A stretch of 64,000 nucleotides of DNA from Triplophysa rosa (taxonomy: Eukaryota; Chordata; Actinopteri; Cypriniformes; Nemacheilidae). The stretch is from contig NC_079895.1 in assembly GCF_024868665.1 (NCBI RefSeq), forward strand, positions 10,902,543 through 10,966,542. Reading direction: 5' to 3'. Below the pieces are notes generated by a model. The model saw nothing but the letters and a program-made list of their open reading frames with translations, was not told the DNA's origin and searched no databases. Positions 36,970 through 48,200 of the stretch are shown piece after piece. Made by a program: the position numbers and the translations under genes. The stretch's first letter is position 1. Each line of letters begins with the position of its first letter.

Positions 36970-37010
<41 letters not shown>

Positions 37011-40000
37011 GGTGACAGTCACACACAGGTGTGCACTGTATACACACAACAACAACTGCTTAGGCTACTTACCGGCACCTTAAAGTCATCTCTGTGTATT
37101 TTGAAGAACACATCCGACAGTGTTCGCTGCAGTATGGCACTGGGTCTCAGCACCAGAACAAGCTGAAGATTACCAGGAAACCAGCCCTACACACAAAGAA
37201 AAAATAAAATGTTATTTCTAAAACTATGGACGTTATTATATAAAGGTGCATTTTGTAGTGTATTAAAAATTACATTCAAAAGACAAGCTAGACAAGAACA
37301 ATAACAACCATTTTAACCTTCGAACTCCTTTGTGTGAAACATAAAATCTGCATGGAACGACTGTTAAAGTCTGACAAGTAAAGGACATGCAACCGAGTCA
37401 GTAGGACTTACTGAGATCCGCAATAATGTTCCCTTTAAACAAGTCCATCGATCCCTGCGTCTGTCGATCACTACAATAAAGCCAACTCCTGCTGCACTCA
37501 GACTGATGAGGACACATGCACATGTTAGTGCTGTCAACATGTATGATTTGTATAACAGTCATAAGCATGTGTGTGTGTTTTTACCTTGGAACACTTGTCA
37601 GGTAGGTGAGAACATTACGAAAGTCTTGTTCTGCAATTTCAGAAAATGAAGGGAATTCTGGGAAGATTATAATAGGGCTACCATCCTGTCCTCTTCCTCC
37701 TCGAGTGCAGAAAAAGAAATATGGAGAATCAAAGAGGAGAAATCTGCTCCTGTTTTATGTGCAAACAGCAAAGGGCAATAAACGTCACCAATGGTGTGCT
37801 TTGTCTTGTGTTGGCAGCATCAGAAATCTTAAACAGGCAGCCAATAAAAATCTGCTCACACCACCTCTACGCTTTATCTTTATATGATGCTATTGTTACT
37901 GAACAACAAATGTTATAGAGCACTATGACAGCCCCAAAACAATATGATTTATTTTTTACTACCAGTCTTAATAACATATATTGGTGAATTAATTACGATT
38001 TACTCCTTGTGGGGTTTAACCAGCATCCCAATGGTTACCAATCCTAAATGTATAGAGATACTCGACAAAGCAAACACCATAAATATATAAATAAGTTAGA
38101 ACTGAAATGTCATTACTATTAATATTATACTAGTTATATAATGTTATTTTTAGCATTTCCTCCGGGAAATAAACTCTGATCATAACAATGTATATATCTA
38201 GACTCAGAAACGTCACTTTAGACTCTGTGTGCACCTACTCCTACAAATCAGGAGGGAGATACATGGTGACATTTGGGTGGTAAGAGGGCGATGATGGAAT
38301 GAGAACGACAGACAGAAAGAAAGCCACTGGCTAAAGCTCATGTGACAAAAATATAAATTTGGCAAGTCATGCCTTCTTCTCCCTGTCTCCATGACAACAG
38401 GACAGAGATTGTGCGATCATCGTTTACTCTGGTCTGTTCAGTTTAACGGTTGCACACCTGTCAGCCAAAACAACGCACATTTTCATAACACAGATACTGT
38501 ATGTGTTTGCTTGTACATGCATGAACACATCAAACATCCTCGGCAGACAGGAGCAGGAATTTATGGGAGGTAAATTTTGACTAACAAATCTACACACACA
38601 CTCTCATTCACATATACTGTGGTGTTACAATCTGTTATATATTCAAATAGGCCCCTGGATGAGTTAAACTATAAGCATGTTTTTTACTAACAAACTTTTG
38701 TACTTAGAAGGAATAAAAATAAACACAAACCTAATGATTAAGTAGGACAATGATATTACACTATTATGTAACACTGTGTATAAACAAAACCATTAATGTG
38801 CATAACATAGATCCAATAATTTAAATGAGAATCTGCTGAGAAACATCACAACACCAATGACTACCATAGTAGGAAATTTATAATTAAATAAATTAATTTT
38901 TTCTGTTGAACACAAACAGTTCTGGGGCACTTTCGACTGTTTGGTTACAAGCATTCTTCCAATATCGTTCATCAGAACAAAGAAACTTATACAGATTTGC
39001 TATGACACGAGGGTAAGTAAATGATTTTTTTTACCTTTTAGTTCATTTCAAAATCTCTGACTACAAAATCAAGAGACATCCAAGAAGGAGAAAGAATTTT
39101 CTCTCCATTGCTGTCTCGGAGAAAATTTTAATTTTTTTGTCTATTGGCCCTTACAAAAAATAAAAAAGTTACCTGAAAGGTAAGCAAACTGTTTCTTGAG
39201 CTCGGTGATGATGTCAGCAGCGAAGAGAGGGCTGGACTCCTTCTGCATGATCTCATCTGTAACAAACACACACAGACACACTAATATTATGTCCACACAC
39301 GCGTCCTAGTTCGGTTGTGTTGTTTGGGCTAAAAACTAAGACTTATCAAGAACTATCCTACAATATCACTCTTTATATGTCACGCTTAAAACATTTGTCT
39401 GCAAAACATTAACAAATAGGTGGAAAGCACCTTATCTTTCTTGCCTTTATAGTATCATAAGGTGAAATAAACCACATGTGATTTAGTGGCCCAGAGTCTG
39501 CCCTTACTAATATATTACCTGTCCTCAGTGTATTGTGTCTTTGGCTGGTGTACATTACCAAAAGTGCAGGTGAACCTTGCCTAAAGCAATTCCCATGCTC
39601 TGGTCAATAGAAGATCAGAAAAAAAACTAGTACTAGGTGATTTCCTAGTACTGAAGTCTCAACCAAAACCACAACACCTTCACCCCAGGATATGGAACAC
39701 AGACAAATATGATCTTAGATACATATTTGCTCAAAAAGAAGTACATAAAATGACAAGCGTATGGGCTGGTTTGTGATGGGGAATGATAGCATAGAGCCCC
39801 CTTAAACACCAGAAAACCAGCAGTCCAAACATAATATGCTGGTGATTTCAATAGACTGAGTGAGGAAAAGGAATATTTTACCCCAAAATTACCCTCTTGC
39901 CACTTCAAACCTGTATTTCTTTCTTTTTTCTGCAAAACACAACAGAAGATATTTTTAAAAATGTCCGCAACCCCATTGACTGTGATTGTATGGACAATGT

Positions 40001-43000
40001 ATTTCTTATTGTATTTTTCAAAATCTTTGTGTTCCAGGTTTTGAAGACATTTTTATATTTTTTTGGGTAAACTATTACTTTATGATACAGGACAATTCGT
40101 ATAATAATCCATAACACAAATGGCTCAAAAGTAGGGCTGCATAACGCGACTCGCGACTAATCATTTGCAAAATAAAAGTTTTTGTTTACATAATATACAG
40201 TATGTACATTTACTTTATATAATTATTTATATATAAATACACACACATATGCATGTATATGTTTAAGAAATATAAAAAAATGTGTTATTACATTTATATT
40301 ATATAAATATTGAATATATAAAAAAATCTTAAAATGAAACATGCATGTGTATTTATTTATACATAATTATTATAAACAGTAGCTTACATGCACATATATT
40401 ATGTAAACAAAACTGTTTCTTTTGCAAATTATTAGTCGCAACTAATCATTATGCAGCCCTACTCAAAAGTATCCTTTGGTTTAAGTATAACTTTTGACAT
40501 AACATGTATACCATGTTGACTGTTTATAACTGCAGAAATAAGAATTTTGGCTGATAACCTGTGCCACTTGTCTTAAAAGCGACACTTCAAAGAGAACCAC
40601 AGAAGAGACATGAAAAGGGCTAAAATACATTCACTGCCCACTCTTGTTCTTTTAAAATAAGAGTGTTTTGTCCCATTGGAGTCAGGTTCTCCCCCTTAGG
40701 ATGTTCGCACTGAACAGAAAGACACATTTCAAATGACTTTAATGCCATCTCACAGATGTATCATTCGCACCTGCTACAGCCCATCCATTCACAATGACAC
40801 ATATTACCAAAGGGCTACTGGGCTAAAAAACAGAATTAACAAATAAAATGAAAATAAAATGACAGACAATACAAGTAAAGACAGAGGATGATTTGCCAGA
40901 GAGACGAAATCCCCATCCTCACTTACTGTGTAACCAGTGGCAACAGCGGGTTAAGTTGTAATATTTTTCAACTTCTGCTAAAGGAATGCACACAGTTCTC
41001 CCTCTGTTCTGTATATCCATGACTCTGGAGTTCACTGATTCTGATTCTGTTGCTCGTCCGCATGAACTCTCTGGTTGTGTTGTAACCTTAAGCAGCAACT
41101 TCAGAATGAGCTACCTGACACAGGTGCAACAATGAATGACTTCCTCTCTCTCTCTCTCTCCCCTTATTTCCACCCCTCACCCAGACTTCCTGGACCCATC
41201 ACACACATACACTCCCACATGCACAGGTTCTCTACATCACCTATAATTTTCATAAATGTTAACCGTGATGGATCACTGACTGTATTGAACTACCTTCCTT
41301 CTTTACAGTCCTTTGTTTTGTTGCTCTCCTTGTGTCTGCATGTGGATAAGCACAATCACCCACAAATGAGTTTAGCAGCCCCTCACAAGGAGCCCCTTCC
41401 CCCTCACATGAATGAATGAAATCCTGTGTGTGTGAATGCGATCTGATCTTGCTGAGACATGTAAGACTGAATTCAGACACCAAACAACTCAGAAGGTATT
41501 TAAACTAGCAGATAACTTTTAAAGCAGAACTCTCTAGCTCCCTTTTTACTTTCATATACACAAACAAAAGCACATGTACATGTTTGCTTAGGTGTTTCTG
41601 TAGGCAACACTGAGAAACGTACTCTGTTGTAACTAAACTGTTGTCTCAGTGATGAAAAGTTTAAAGTTTCGAATTAATCACCATCCAACATTAGATATAC
41701 TGATCTAAAAGACCACATTTAGAGAGGAGCAACAGCTTAATGCTTAAAACGTAGCAATACTGACAAAATCTAAATTATTAGGTTGGAAAAAATATGAAAG
41801 GTGAGCTCCAAAAAGCTATGAAAAGCTAAATTTACTTGTTTTAACACAATATTCTTGGCAACATTCTCAGGCTGGAAAATGATAGATTCTAGTTTTGGAC
41901 ACACTCACGGAGCACACGGCATCTACGAAACATTTTGTCATTTAAGCAAAAAGTAGGCAAATAAAAAAATTCTGACATGCACGTTTGCTTTCCAAATTGA
42001 ATAAATTATGCTATAATATAGTTTGTAATAGAACAAAAGAGATTTGCATAAAAAATAAGAACTTTTGAAAATGTTTATTTTAATAGCGTAATGGTCACTC
42101 ACTCTGTCCTTGTGTCAATGGGACCAGAGGAAGTCCACAGTCACTGCCTTGTTTAGTTCGTCCTTTTCTGGGTCTCCTCAGCATACTTTTGCCCTTCATC
42201 ACTACTGACTTATACCTGACTGCTGCTATACAATTCTTAAAACGATCATATTGTTCCTTTAATTATGCTTACTAAATGGTAAACGCAACGTTTGTAAACT
42301 ACACCTATAATTTAAAAATATTAAATTTAATAGCAAGTAGCCTACCACTGCCCTTGTACTAACTACTGAAGTAAGAAGTTCTGCTATTGCAGAAAACTTT
42401 TATGGTATCTGTTTTCGCACTTAGCAGTGAGATCTACCAAACACACACACATTGGTCAAGTCACCTCAAGCAGGAATCTCACAGGAACTCTCTCACAGCC
42501 TTTAGGTTTCTGAATACAAGAAATACAGGAATCTTTTATTACATTTATTAAGATACAGAAACGCTTTTGCATGTCTGTGAAATACACAGCATAAACTGAA
42601 ATATTTCTTTCACGTGTTGTTTCATAGTAGCCCATTTTAGGAGTATGAAGCATTCATTTGGGGAAACAGACCCTGCATGAGGTGATTATACCAAAACAAA
42701 TTTCGTATTCTTATTTTCTCTCTTTTCCTCGGTACAGTATGTCAGTTTAATTGCCATATTTTTTCCGTGTGTAATGATGACAAGAAACTAAATTCAGGGT
42801 TTACAATGGTTTACAGAAGCTAAAATCCACAAAGAATAAATATAAAACAAAACAATATAAATTAAAACTATTACAATAAATCTGTTATATTCTGTAGTTA
42901 TCAATATTTTTCTTAATAATAAATAAAAATTACAATGCATATGCATGTATAAACGTGTTTCACATAACATTTGCATGCCACAAAACTCTAAATGGCTTCT

Positions 43001-43262
43001 TCTGATCAGGGTACTTTAAAATGAAGAAAATTGTTTGCCACATATAACAAAAATGACAGTGATGATGCATGTGTTCAATAGAAAAATAATGCTTACCATT
43101 ACCAGCTGTCATTACATTTAAACAGTGCCAGCGTATCTTTAATAATTATACACAGACACACATACACTCATATTCCTTACCAATGCTGTGAGCGACATTG
43201 CTCAGTCTGCGTTGTAGCTCATGCACAACCACCTTCTCTGTCTGCATCCATATCATCGCCAT
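28209..43262 (-). CDS. mcf2l: MCF2L/DBS-type Rho guanine nucleotide exchange factor, 28 coding exons
   Basis: Exons 5' to 3': 43262-43181, 39256-39173, 37699-37585, 37502-37412, 37186-37073, 36965-36849, 36344-36195, 36094-35970, 35102-34988, 34872-34753, 34635-34444, 34120-33929, 33641-33497, 33359-33248, 33145-33079, 32871-32756, 32489-32420, 32315-32223, 32075-31983, 31824-31699, 30811-30590, 30422-30330, 30243-30165, 30044-29999, 29916-29795, 29531-29466, 28472-28366, 28286-28209. Total 3132 nt, 1043 aa, in frame. A Sec14/CRAL-TRIO lipid-binding region (about 35-200) comes first, then spectrin-like coiled coil (290-500). The DH exchange domain (about 575-765) has TERAYVEEL and LLKPVQRITKYQLL, and a PH domain (775-895) follows. 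The protein activates Rho GTPases at membranes. It ends in an acidic tail without the SH3 of long mammalian isoforms. The exon 8 donor is GC. The start ATG is the first in frame; other 5' exons may exist. An mcf2 paralogue is less likely. Confidence 0.9.
30994..31441. mobile_element. Degenerate Tc1/mariner-like element
   Basis: The left end ATACGGTTGGGGGAAAAATA and the right end TTAATTTTTTGTGGCTGTAT are imperfect inverted repeats (AAGAGACCATT against AATGGCCTCTTA-type sequence) with TA at the tips. There is no transposase frame. It lies in the mcf2l intron between exons 20 and 21. Confidence 0.6.
31448..31658 (-). mobile_element. tRNA-derived SINE
   Basis: On the minus strand the head reads GGGGCAGTCGTGGCCTAATG, then GGTTAGAGAGTCGGACTTGT, and a B-box-like GGTTCGTTTCCC, which together form a tRNA-like pol III promoter. 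Downstream GAGGTGCCCTTGAGCAAGGC matches the conserved body of fish V-SINE/HE-like families. It abuts the Tc1-like remnant in the same intron. Confidence 0.85.
35676..35829. mobile_element. hAT-type MITE, 154 bp, exact duplication
   Basis: The tips CAGGGTTGGACTG and CCAGTCCGCCCCTG are inverted, flanked by a perfect 8-bp AATAGTAT (35668-35675 and 35830-35837). The interior holds CpG-rich near-tandem repeats of GCATACGTTAGCGGC-type units. It is in the mcf2l intron between exons 8 and 9, 141 bp downstream of the unusual GC donor. Confidence 0.9.
36467..36826. mobile_element. TTAA-type MITE copy, 360 bp
   Basis: The left end AGGAATAGTTCTCC and right end GGCTGAACTATCCCT are inverted, with TTAA at 36463-36466 and 36827-36830. 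The interior differs from the other copies, so it is a related subfamily. It lies in an mcf2l intron. Confidence 0.8.
36971..37009. repeat. (CA)n microsatellite
   Basis: About 19 CA units directly next to the acceptor of mcf2l exon 6 (exon starts at 36965 on the minus strand). The polypyrimidine tract of that acceptor is therefore a TG repeat. Confidence 0.95.
37703..39172. other. mcf2l intron 2, no extra gene
   Basis: Intron between exons 2 and 3. Open frames here are chance; I see no conserved exon or complete repeat element. Confidence 0.5.
39257..43180. other. mcf2l intron 1, one hAT MITE and TTAA fragments
   Basis: Apart from the hAT MITE at 40132-40461 and a decayed TTAA-type MITE around 39865-40085 (TTCAAACCTGTATTTCTTTC, AACAGAAGATATTTTT), this intron holds no exon that I can support. 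Alternative mcf2l first exons could lie here but are not recognisable. Confidence 0.45.
40132..40461. mobile_element. hAT-type MITE, 330 bp, exact duplication
   Basis: The ends TAGGGCTGCATAACG and the inverted ...ATTATGCAGCCCTA are flanked by a perfect 8-bp CTCAAAAG (40124-40131 and 40462-40469). The arms hold GCAAAATAAAAGTTTTTGTT and its complement. The perfect duplication suggests a fairly recent insertion. Confidence 0.93.
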
Positions 43263-44584
43263 ACTCACAAGTATGGAGGACAGGAGGACTGGACCTTATG
43301 AGAGAGAGAAGAATATCTTCCTCTGTCCTTCACTGATGGCCAATTCAGCATCAGCACCACACAAACGGGGGATGGGCTCTCAGATGACACCTACAGTCAG
43401 ACAGTCTAAGAATATACCAAGCTGCCCTCACACGCATGTGCACATGGCTGGCACAGTGTGATGTCAAACTAGGACTCTGGCGCCACCACAAGGGCTGTTT
43501 CTACAATTACAGCATGTCCCTGTGCATCCAGAGTGCAAGAGGGAAAGGATACAAGTACTGATAACAAACGTGCTTTTACTTGCTGTCAAATTACTAAACA
43601 ACGGTATAGAATACAGGAGGAAGACATATTTGTTGTGGCCTACCTTTATGAGAAATGCTGTGTAGGACACATCAAGGTCATCTGGGCTAAGGTGGAAAGT
43701 CAAAGCGAAGTACATGTGTGCTGCTCTTCTGACCTATAACATGAACCATGAGATTTACACGTTGACACATCTGAATGTAAAATAACACCTATTAGAAAAA
43801 TGTTGCAGGCAAAATTGAACTATGGCAAAGATCATTCAGCTCTGTATGTTTTAAAATGATGCACAGATTGCTTTGTCATTCAAAGTGCACAAAAACCATG
43901 AATTATGAAAATTCGGGATTAGATTCCCATGTGTTTTGTAATTGCTTAATTGCTCTTAGGGCATAAAAAATATTTTTCATTTAAATTTTCGGATATCCAC
44001 TCAAGGAGTGTGTATAAACAGTTAAAGGAATAGTTCACATTCAAAACAAAAATTCTTCATTATTTACACGCCCTCTTGTCGTTTCAAATCTGTATGACTT
44101 TCTTTCTTCCGCAGAACACAAAAGAAGATATTTTGGTCCCCATTGACTTGCATTGGTTTTGTGTCCATACAATACAAGTCAATGGGGACCAGCGGTTTTT
44201 GGTTACCATTACCAACATTTTAAAAAATATCTTCTTTTGTGTTTCGCTGAAGAAAGAAAATCACACAGGTTTAGTGAGTAAACAATGACAGAATTTTTAT
44301 TCTGAAGGTGAACTATTCCTTTAAATGTCTTTCAGTAAAGACACTTCATAAATTGTGACCAATTTCCTCTAGCCAGCAAATAAAATGTATTTCTCTATAG
44401 ACGTTGCTCTGCTATCACATCTCCGCCCGTAGCAAAAGTTTAGTTCATAAATATTAAGGCAGAATATAAATATGTATATTTTATTTAACCTTACGATTCA
44501 AGCCGTCGCCACACTGGTAGGATTTACTTGTTTTGTTTTTGAAATATTTTGCAGTGGTAGGATTTACTCTTGCAGAAAACTAGA
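43263..44584. promoter_or_regulatory. Intergenic region between mcf2l and cenpj 5' ends
   Basis: mcf2l (-) and cenpj (+) are divergent, so both promoters should lie here, unless mcf2l has further upstream exons beyond. A TTAA-type MITE occupies 44026-44320. No specific promoter motif is recognisable. Confidence 0.4.
44026..44320. mobile_element. TTAA-type palindromic MITE copy
   Basis: The ends AGGAATAGTTCACAT and ...GGTGAACTATTCCT are inverted, with TTAA on both sides (44022-44025 and 44321-44324). A central hairpin has CCATTGACTTGCATTGG and CCAATGGGG-type arms. It lies about 0.27 kb upstream of the presumed cenpj first exon. Confidence 0.9.
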
Positions 44585-44759
44585 TGGGCGTTACAGCGAA
44601 AACTTCCGGACTCCAGCTCCCAGCATGCATCGCGGCTTGCATGTTGTTAGTCCGTCTCGCGGGCTTTGCTTTGTTATGGCGGTATCTTTCGAAACTTATC
44701 GAAATTCAGACGTCAACTGCTGAAATCTTTAAATACCCACATCGGCAACCCAAGCCAAG
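44585..44759 (+). other. Probable non-coding first exon of cenpj
   Basis: A CpG-bearing stretch ends in a good donor (CCAAGCCAAG/GTACGG near 44759), and an acceptor (GGGTTTAG) lies about 27 bp before the cenpj start codon. That would make this a 5' UTR exon. The open frames over it (44472-44802) look incidental. The left boundary is a guess. Confidence 0.4.
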
Positions 44760-45177
44760 GTACGGCGTTTTAATTCACAGTTCTTCCGCTATGATTCAGT
44801 AAAAAAACATAGTGCGTCGATAACTGGCTAAACTTCATGTGAGCTGCTTTCATAGACAACGTTATTAGTCCTCATAGGTTTACAGGTTGTTAGGCTTCAA
44901 AAGCCAGTCGCTGTTACGTTCTTAACTTTTTTATGTAACGTTAACGTTTAGATTTGCATGTAAACTATAATATTTTTAAGTCTTGACTAGTGTGCTTGAG
45001 GCACTGAGATTAAGCTTTTGTGTTCAAGAAAGACCTTTTTATTTCAGAGTGACAGCATGCTTTGCTTTATTTAACAAGTTTGTGTCGTGTTTTTTGTAAA
45101 ACGCAGTTAACAAACCTACTCGTCATCTCCTTATTGTTGTCTTTTAAGACAAAATGTTAAATGCTCCCTCTTTTCCA

Positions 45178-45219
45178 AGTCGCCTTGGATATGAATCGTC
45201 TTGTAAATGAATAAATGTA
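45178..45219 (+). mobile_element. SINE/LINE 3' tail fragment
   Basis: AAGTCGCCTTGGATATGAAT followed by CGTCTTGTAAATGAATAAATG is the tail sequence shared by many fish SINEs and LINEs. It sits just before the acceptor of the cenpj first coding exon. Confidence 0.65.
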
Positions 45220-45272
45220 CCAATCCTTTAAACCCGCGGGTTTAGGGCTTTCGCCGGGACTTCATCGCCATC

Positions 45273-48200
45273 ATGTCATCTCCAGCTGGTCTCCAGCAAG
45301 GCCAGTTTCACTTCCTCTCTCAGTGGATGCCGGACAGCTCCCGGGCTGGAGTGATATTACATGGGTCGCCTGGAGTAGTGTTATCTGGGTCCGTCCGGAG
45401 CAGCGGCAGTTCAGTGATGCGGGATCCAGACGACTCATTCATCTGCCATTTCGCCCCCCTGCCCGTCTCCCAGAGCAGCAGCTGCACCAGTGTGGACATG
45501 TGCAGTCCTGCTGAACGTGCAACCGAGCAGTTTGATGCATCTTTGAGCTGTGACATGCAAAGCATTCAAGACATGATAAGAAACACACGGGATCTACCTT
45601 TAATAGCAAAGCTTGAACAGGTGGGTTAAGATCCCCAGTTATTCATTTCAAATAGATAAATAAAAAGATATACTTATTTTTCCTTTGAACCTTTTTTGTT
45701 TTTGCAAATATTGCATGCGTAAATGATTTAATAGGTGATTTATTGATCTAGTTGAAGCAAGTGCAACATCGCATGCAGGAGCAGCTCAAAGCCCACCAGC
45801 AGGAACAGCAGGTTAGATTACAACAAGAGCAAATACTTCTGGGAACAGAACAGACTACTGCAGGTGCATTTCCCATTCATACCTAGAGAGCTCTTATCAT
45901 TTAGGGCTTCTAGCTGTGTTTACATGATCACTGTTGTGATATATTCTCGACAGTTTTTCATCTTTTTAACCAACACTACTTGCTTCATATGCCTAGAGAG
46001 CAGTATGCGGAACCAGGAACAAAGTCTGGCAGAACTGAACACTGAACGTGATGACAATGATCATGAAGACTCACTTCAATCCATGACTGAGGATCAAACT
46101 GTGTTCAGAAACGAGTGTGATCCAGAGCCACAGGACAGGTATACTTCAAAGTTTACTTAAAATGCTTTAAACTAAAGTGACAGTTCGCCCAAAAATGAAA
46201 ATTCTGTCATCATTTCAAACCTTTATGACTTTCTTTCTTCAGCAGAACACAAAAGAAGATATTTTGAAAAAAGTTGGTAACTAAACAGCATTGGCCCCCA
46301 TTCACTTCTATTGTATTTACGCAAAACCAATGCATGTGAATGGGGGCCCAGTTAACAACGTTCTTCAAAATATCTTCTTTTGTGTTCTGCGGAAGAAAGA
46401 AAGTCATAAAGGTTTGAAATGACAAGGGGGTGAGTAAATGATGAAAGAATTTTTATTTTTGGGTGAACTATCACTTTATTGGACATTGTACATGTAAGTC
46501 TGATGAATGTGTAAATATAATACGTGTTGTGATGTTTAGACCTATCAGATCAGGTTTTGTCGGGAGGACATTTGAGGAGATGCTGGAGGAGCAGATTAAA
46601 ATGGAGGACCAGAGACGTGTGAAAAAGGTCAGATGTTAGAATTAAAAGGGTACTACGTTAATCTCAGTTTAATCTGTGTAGTATACCAAAGTCTTTTTGT
46701 ATCTTTTATTGTGAATTTAACTCCAAATGTAAGTCCAAATGTATCTTTATATTTATGTTATTCCTATTTCACTCTTGTAGAATGCTCCAGCTGAAACTGT
46801 AGAAGTAAAGAGACCTTTTCTAAAACGAGGAGAGGGTCTGGCCCGGTTTACCAAAGGAAAAGCTGCTGCACTGCCACACAGAAAAAATCAACCCAAGCCC
46901 TCATGCCCAAATCCCAAAGTGTCCCAAGATCCAGTCACGAGGTCCAACAAAAACCTAGTTATTAACAAACCCGAAGGCTTAAAATCCACACATCCTGTGA
47001 TCCAACGCAAGACTGCTGTGCTCAACAAAGAAAACCTTCCTCAGAACAAGACCACAGCAGGGGTCACCAAAACAACCGTTCGCCCTCACGTCCTTGGTGC
47101 ACACCAGGGTCAAAATGTGAGCTCCATCTCAACTCATGTCCAAAGAGACAGAAAATCTGATCCTTCCTCTAAACAAAAAAGCAACGGTGTCACTAAAACA
47201 GATGCTAACATAGGCACGGTTGGGGAAAGTAACGTTTGCATTGCGGAAAACTCCTTTGACGTGTGGTTCGCAGAACGTCGGGAAAATTGGGAGCAGGACC
47301 ACCAACGTGAACGCGTTGAACTCGGGGAGTTTGAGTTGCTCGAGCGAGCTGCAGATGAAATCTCCTTCTCCAGCAACTCTTCCTTCATCAGCACCCTCCT
47401 TCAAAGAGACCGCAGGCGTCTTTCCTCAACACCTATTAAATCTTCAAATCAATCTACGTCAGGCGTCGGAATTGCTCGTGTTCCTGGGGTGGGTCATACT
47501 GCACCAGTCTCTCCTTCAAACAATGTAATAACAAGAGACGGTGAAAAAGAACTGATGAGAGAGTTCTCTGAAGTGGAAGCCGATGCTAAAGACAAAGAGT
47601 TGCAAGCCTTTTCCATTACATCCAATCCACCCATAAGCCACTGCTTTCGAGTGCCCGCTCTGCCTTATGATAAACGCACCTATCAGGATAGAGATGGAGC
47701 CAGCAGTCCAGAGGTCGATGATAGAAGTTCCTGTAACAATGAAGATTCCACTCTCATAGACTCAAGAGGCCAGTTAGAGTTTGATGACGATGATACCTGG
47801 AACGAACCTGAGGATGAGTCAAGTTGTCCTGTGCAGGAATCTCTGTCAGAGAGGACGCTGAAAAGAAAAGTTGCCTTCTCTAAAGGGGCAAAGCCAGTGA
47901 GTGTTAGTCCAGATGTTGAAAATGAGAACAAAGCTCCTCCCACATGCCCGTTGGTTTCAAAGATGTTTCCAGCGCTGAAGCCAAATGCCTCTCCTCCAGT
48001 GATGGTACAAGCACCACAGAACATCAACACCGAAGGGGCAGGTAATAGTTTTTGTTTATCCTTGTTTTTTTTGTTGGTCAATGTGGTGCAAATAGATGAT
48101 CTCACTAAATCCTTTTTGGGTTTTCAGCTCAGTCCAGCCTGCTTCGTGAGCGCTTGGTGGAGCTGGAAACCGAAATCGAGAGGTTCAAACGTGAGAATGC

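Noticed and set aside
41075..41483. Overlapping frames of 114 and 74 codons in mcf2l intron 1
   Set aside because: Low-complexity Ser/His/Pro composition, no splice context and no conserved motif.
44472..44802. Overlapping 72- and 83-codon frames upstream of cenpj
   Set aside because: No family resemblance; the stretch fits a CpG-bearing non-coding first exon with a splice donor better.
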